This document shows positions 6,684-6,798 of a stretch of DNA of 6,798 bases, in pieces; positions within the stretch are counted from its first letter, which is position 1, and the number at the start of each line of letters is the position of its first letter. Below the pieces are notes generated by a model. That model had not been told where the DNA came from, made no database searches, and saw only the letters and a list, made by a program, of their open reading frames with translations. The stretch lies in NCBI GenBank assembly GCA_021162505.1, contig JAGGYO010000290.1:1-6798 (forward strand). The letters are read 5' to 3'. The DNA comes from a bacterium (GTDB taxonomy: Bacteria > AUK180). Position numbers and translations under genes: made by a program.

Positions 6684-6798
6684 AATTTCTTCTTTTCAAC
6701 AATTGCCTGAAAAGAAGATCAATAATTAAAATAAACAATAATATTATTATACTATAAAAATACTTTTCAGCATAATAAAAATAATAAGTTCCAATTCC
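6682..6798 (-). CDS. C-terminal end of a membrane protein, possibly an ABC-transporter permease
   Basis: One minus-strand frame is open from the right edge to TAG at 6684-6682, giving the last 38 residues of a protein whose start lies outside the window. They hold one clear hydrophobic helix (YFYSIIILLFILIIDLLF, about 13-30) and a basic tail, RQLLKRRN, which by the positive-inside rule should be cytoplasmic. A final transmembrane helix ending in an I-D-L-L-F-R-like segment and a basic tail is common in binding-protein-dependent ABC permeases (SsuC/TauC type), but 38 residues are too few to fix the family. The stop overlaps the asnS Shine-Dalgarno, the same junction style as elsewhere in this operon, which supports it being real. 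Confidence 0.7.
   Translation of the reverse strand, partial: GIGTYYFYYAEKYFYSIIILLFILIIDLLFRQLLKRRN
6688..6718 (-). repeat. 11-bp perfect inverted repeat just upstream of asnS
   Basis: TCTTCTTTTCA and its exact reverse complement TGAAAAGAAGA flank a 9-base spacer (6699-6707). In the minus-strand RNA this gives an 11-bp stem, extendable by one G-U pair, ending 4 bases before the asnS AGGAGG. It lies within the last codons of the upstream membrane protein. No T run follows on either strand, so a rho-independent terminator is unlikely. A processing, stabilising or regulatory hairpin between the two genes is possible. Confidence 0.5.

Noticed and set aside
6746..6751. Perfect TATAAT on the minus strand upstream of asnS
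   Set aside because: It lies within codons of the membrane helix, the hexamer 17 bases upstream (TATGCT) is a poor -35, and the local AT richness makes chance likely.

Overview
The window is a compact, AT-rich bacterial segment in which every gene I can support lies on the minus strand, so it reads from position 6798 down to 1. The short gaps, stop codons overlapping Shine-Dalgarno sites, and a lipoprotein signal peptide suggest an ordinary bacterial chromosome, most likely from a low-GC diderm. The partial acyl-CoA synthetase at the left end has the PRGTDS-type motif I associate with spirochaete and candidate-phylum enzymes. Spirochaetota, Cloacimonadota or a similar lineage would fit, but I cannot assign a phylum from the sequence alone.

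Right part (6798-2052), one probable operon. It begins with the last 38 codons of a membrane protein, possibly an ABC-transporter permease. Next come asparaginyl-tRNA synthetase (asnS), a 572-residue long-chain-type acyl-CoA synthetase, an M42-family metallo-aminopeptidase, and a small lipoprotein of unknown function. The junctions are very tight. The membrane-protein stop overlaps the asnS ribosome-binding site, asnS and the synthetase overlap by 4 bases (ATGA), the synthetase stop overlaps the peptidase ribosome-binding site, and the peptidase stop touches the first lipoprotein ATG. Translation is probably coupled along the row, although the genes have no single obvious shared pathway (translation, fatty-acid activation, peptide turnover, envelope).

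Left part (2051-1). After a 74-base gap with a weak promoter candidate comes a 491-residue tetratricopeptide-repeat (TPR) protein, visibly more AT-rich than its neighbours. Six of its repeats keep an exact 40-residue register. A convincing sigma-70-type promoter lies across its stop codon, with a perfect -10, a 17-base spacer and a 4/6 -35. It drives a second acyl-CoA synthetase, of which only the first 142 residues are inside the window. The predicted transcript of that gene starts at the foot of a 7-bp stem-loop that abuts its ribosome-binding site.

I found no mobile element, CRISPR array, tRNA, rRNA or convincing rho-independent terminator. No gap exceeds 300 bases. I do not see a clear new multi-gene system. 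The items most worth a second look are the TPR protein, the 5'-end stem-loop at 442-473, the inverted repeat in front of asnS, and the unrecognised lipoprotein.
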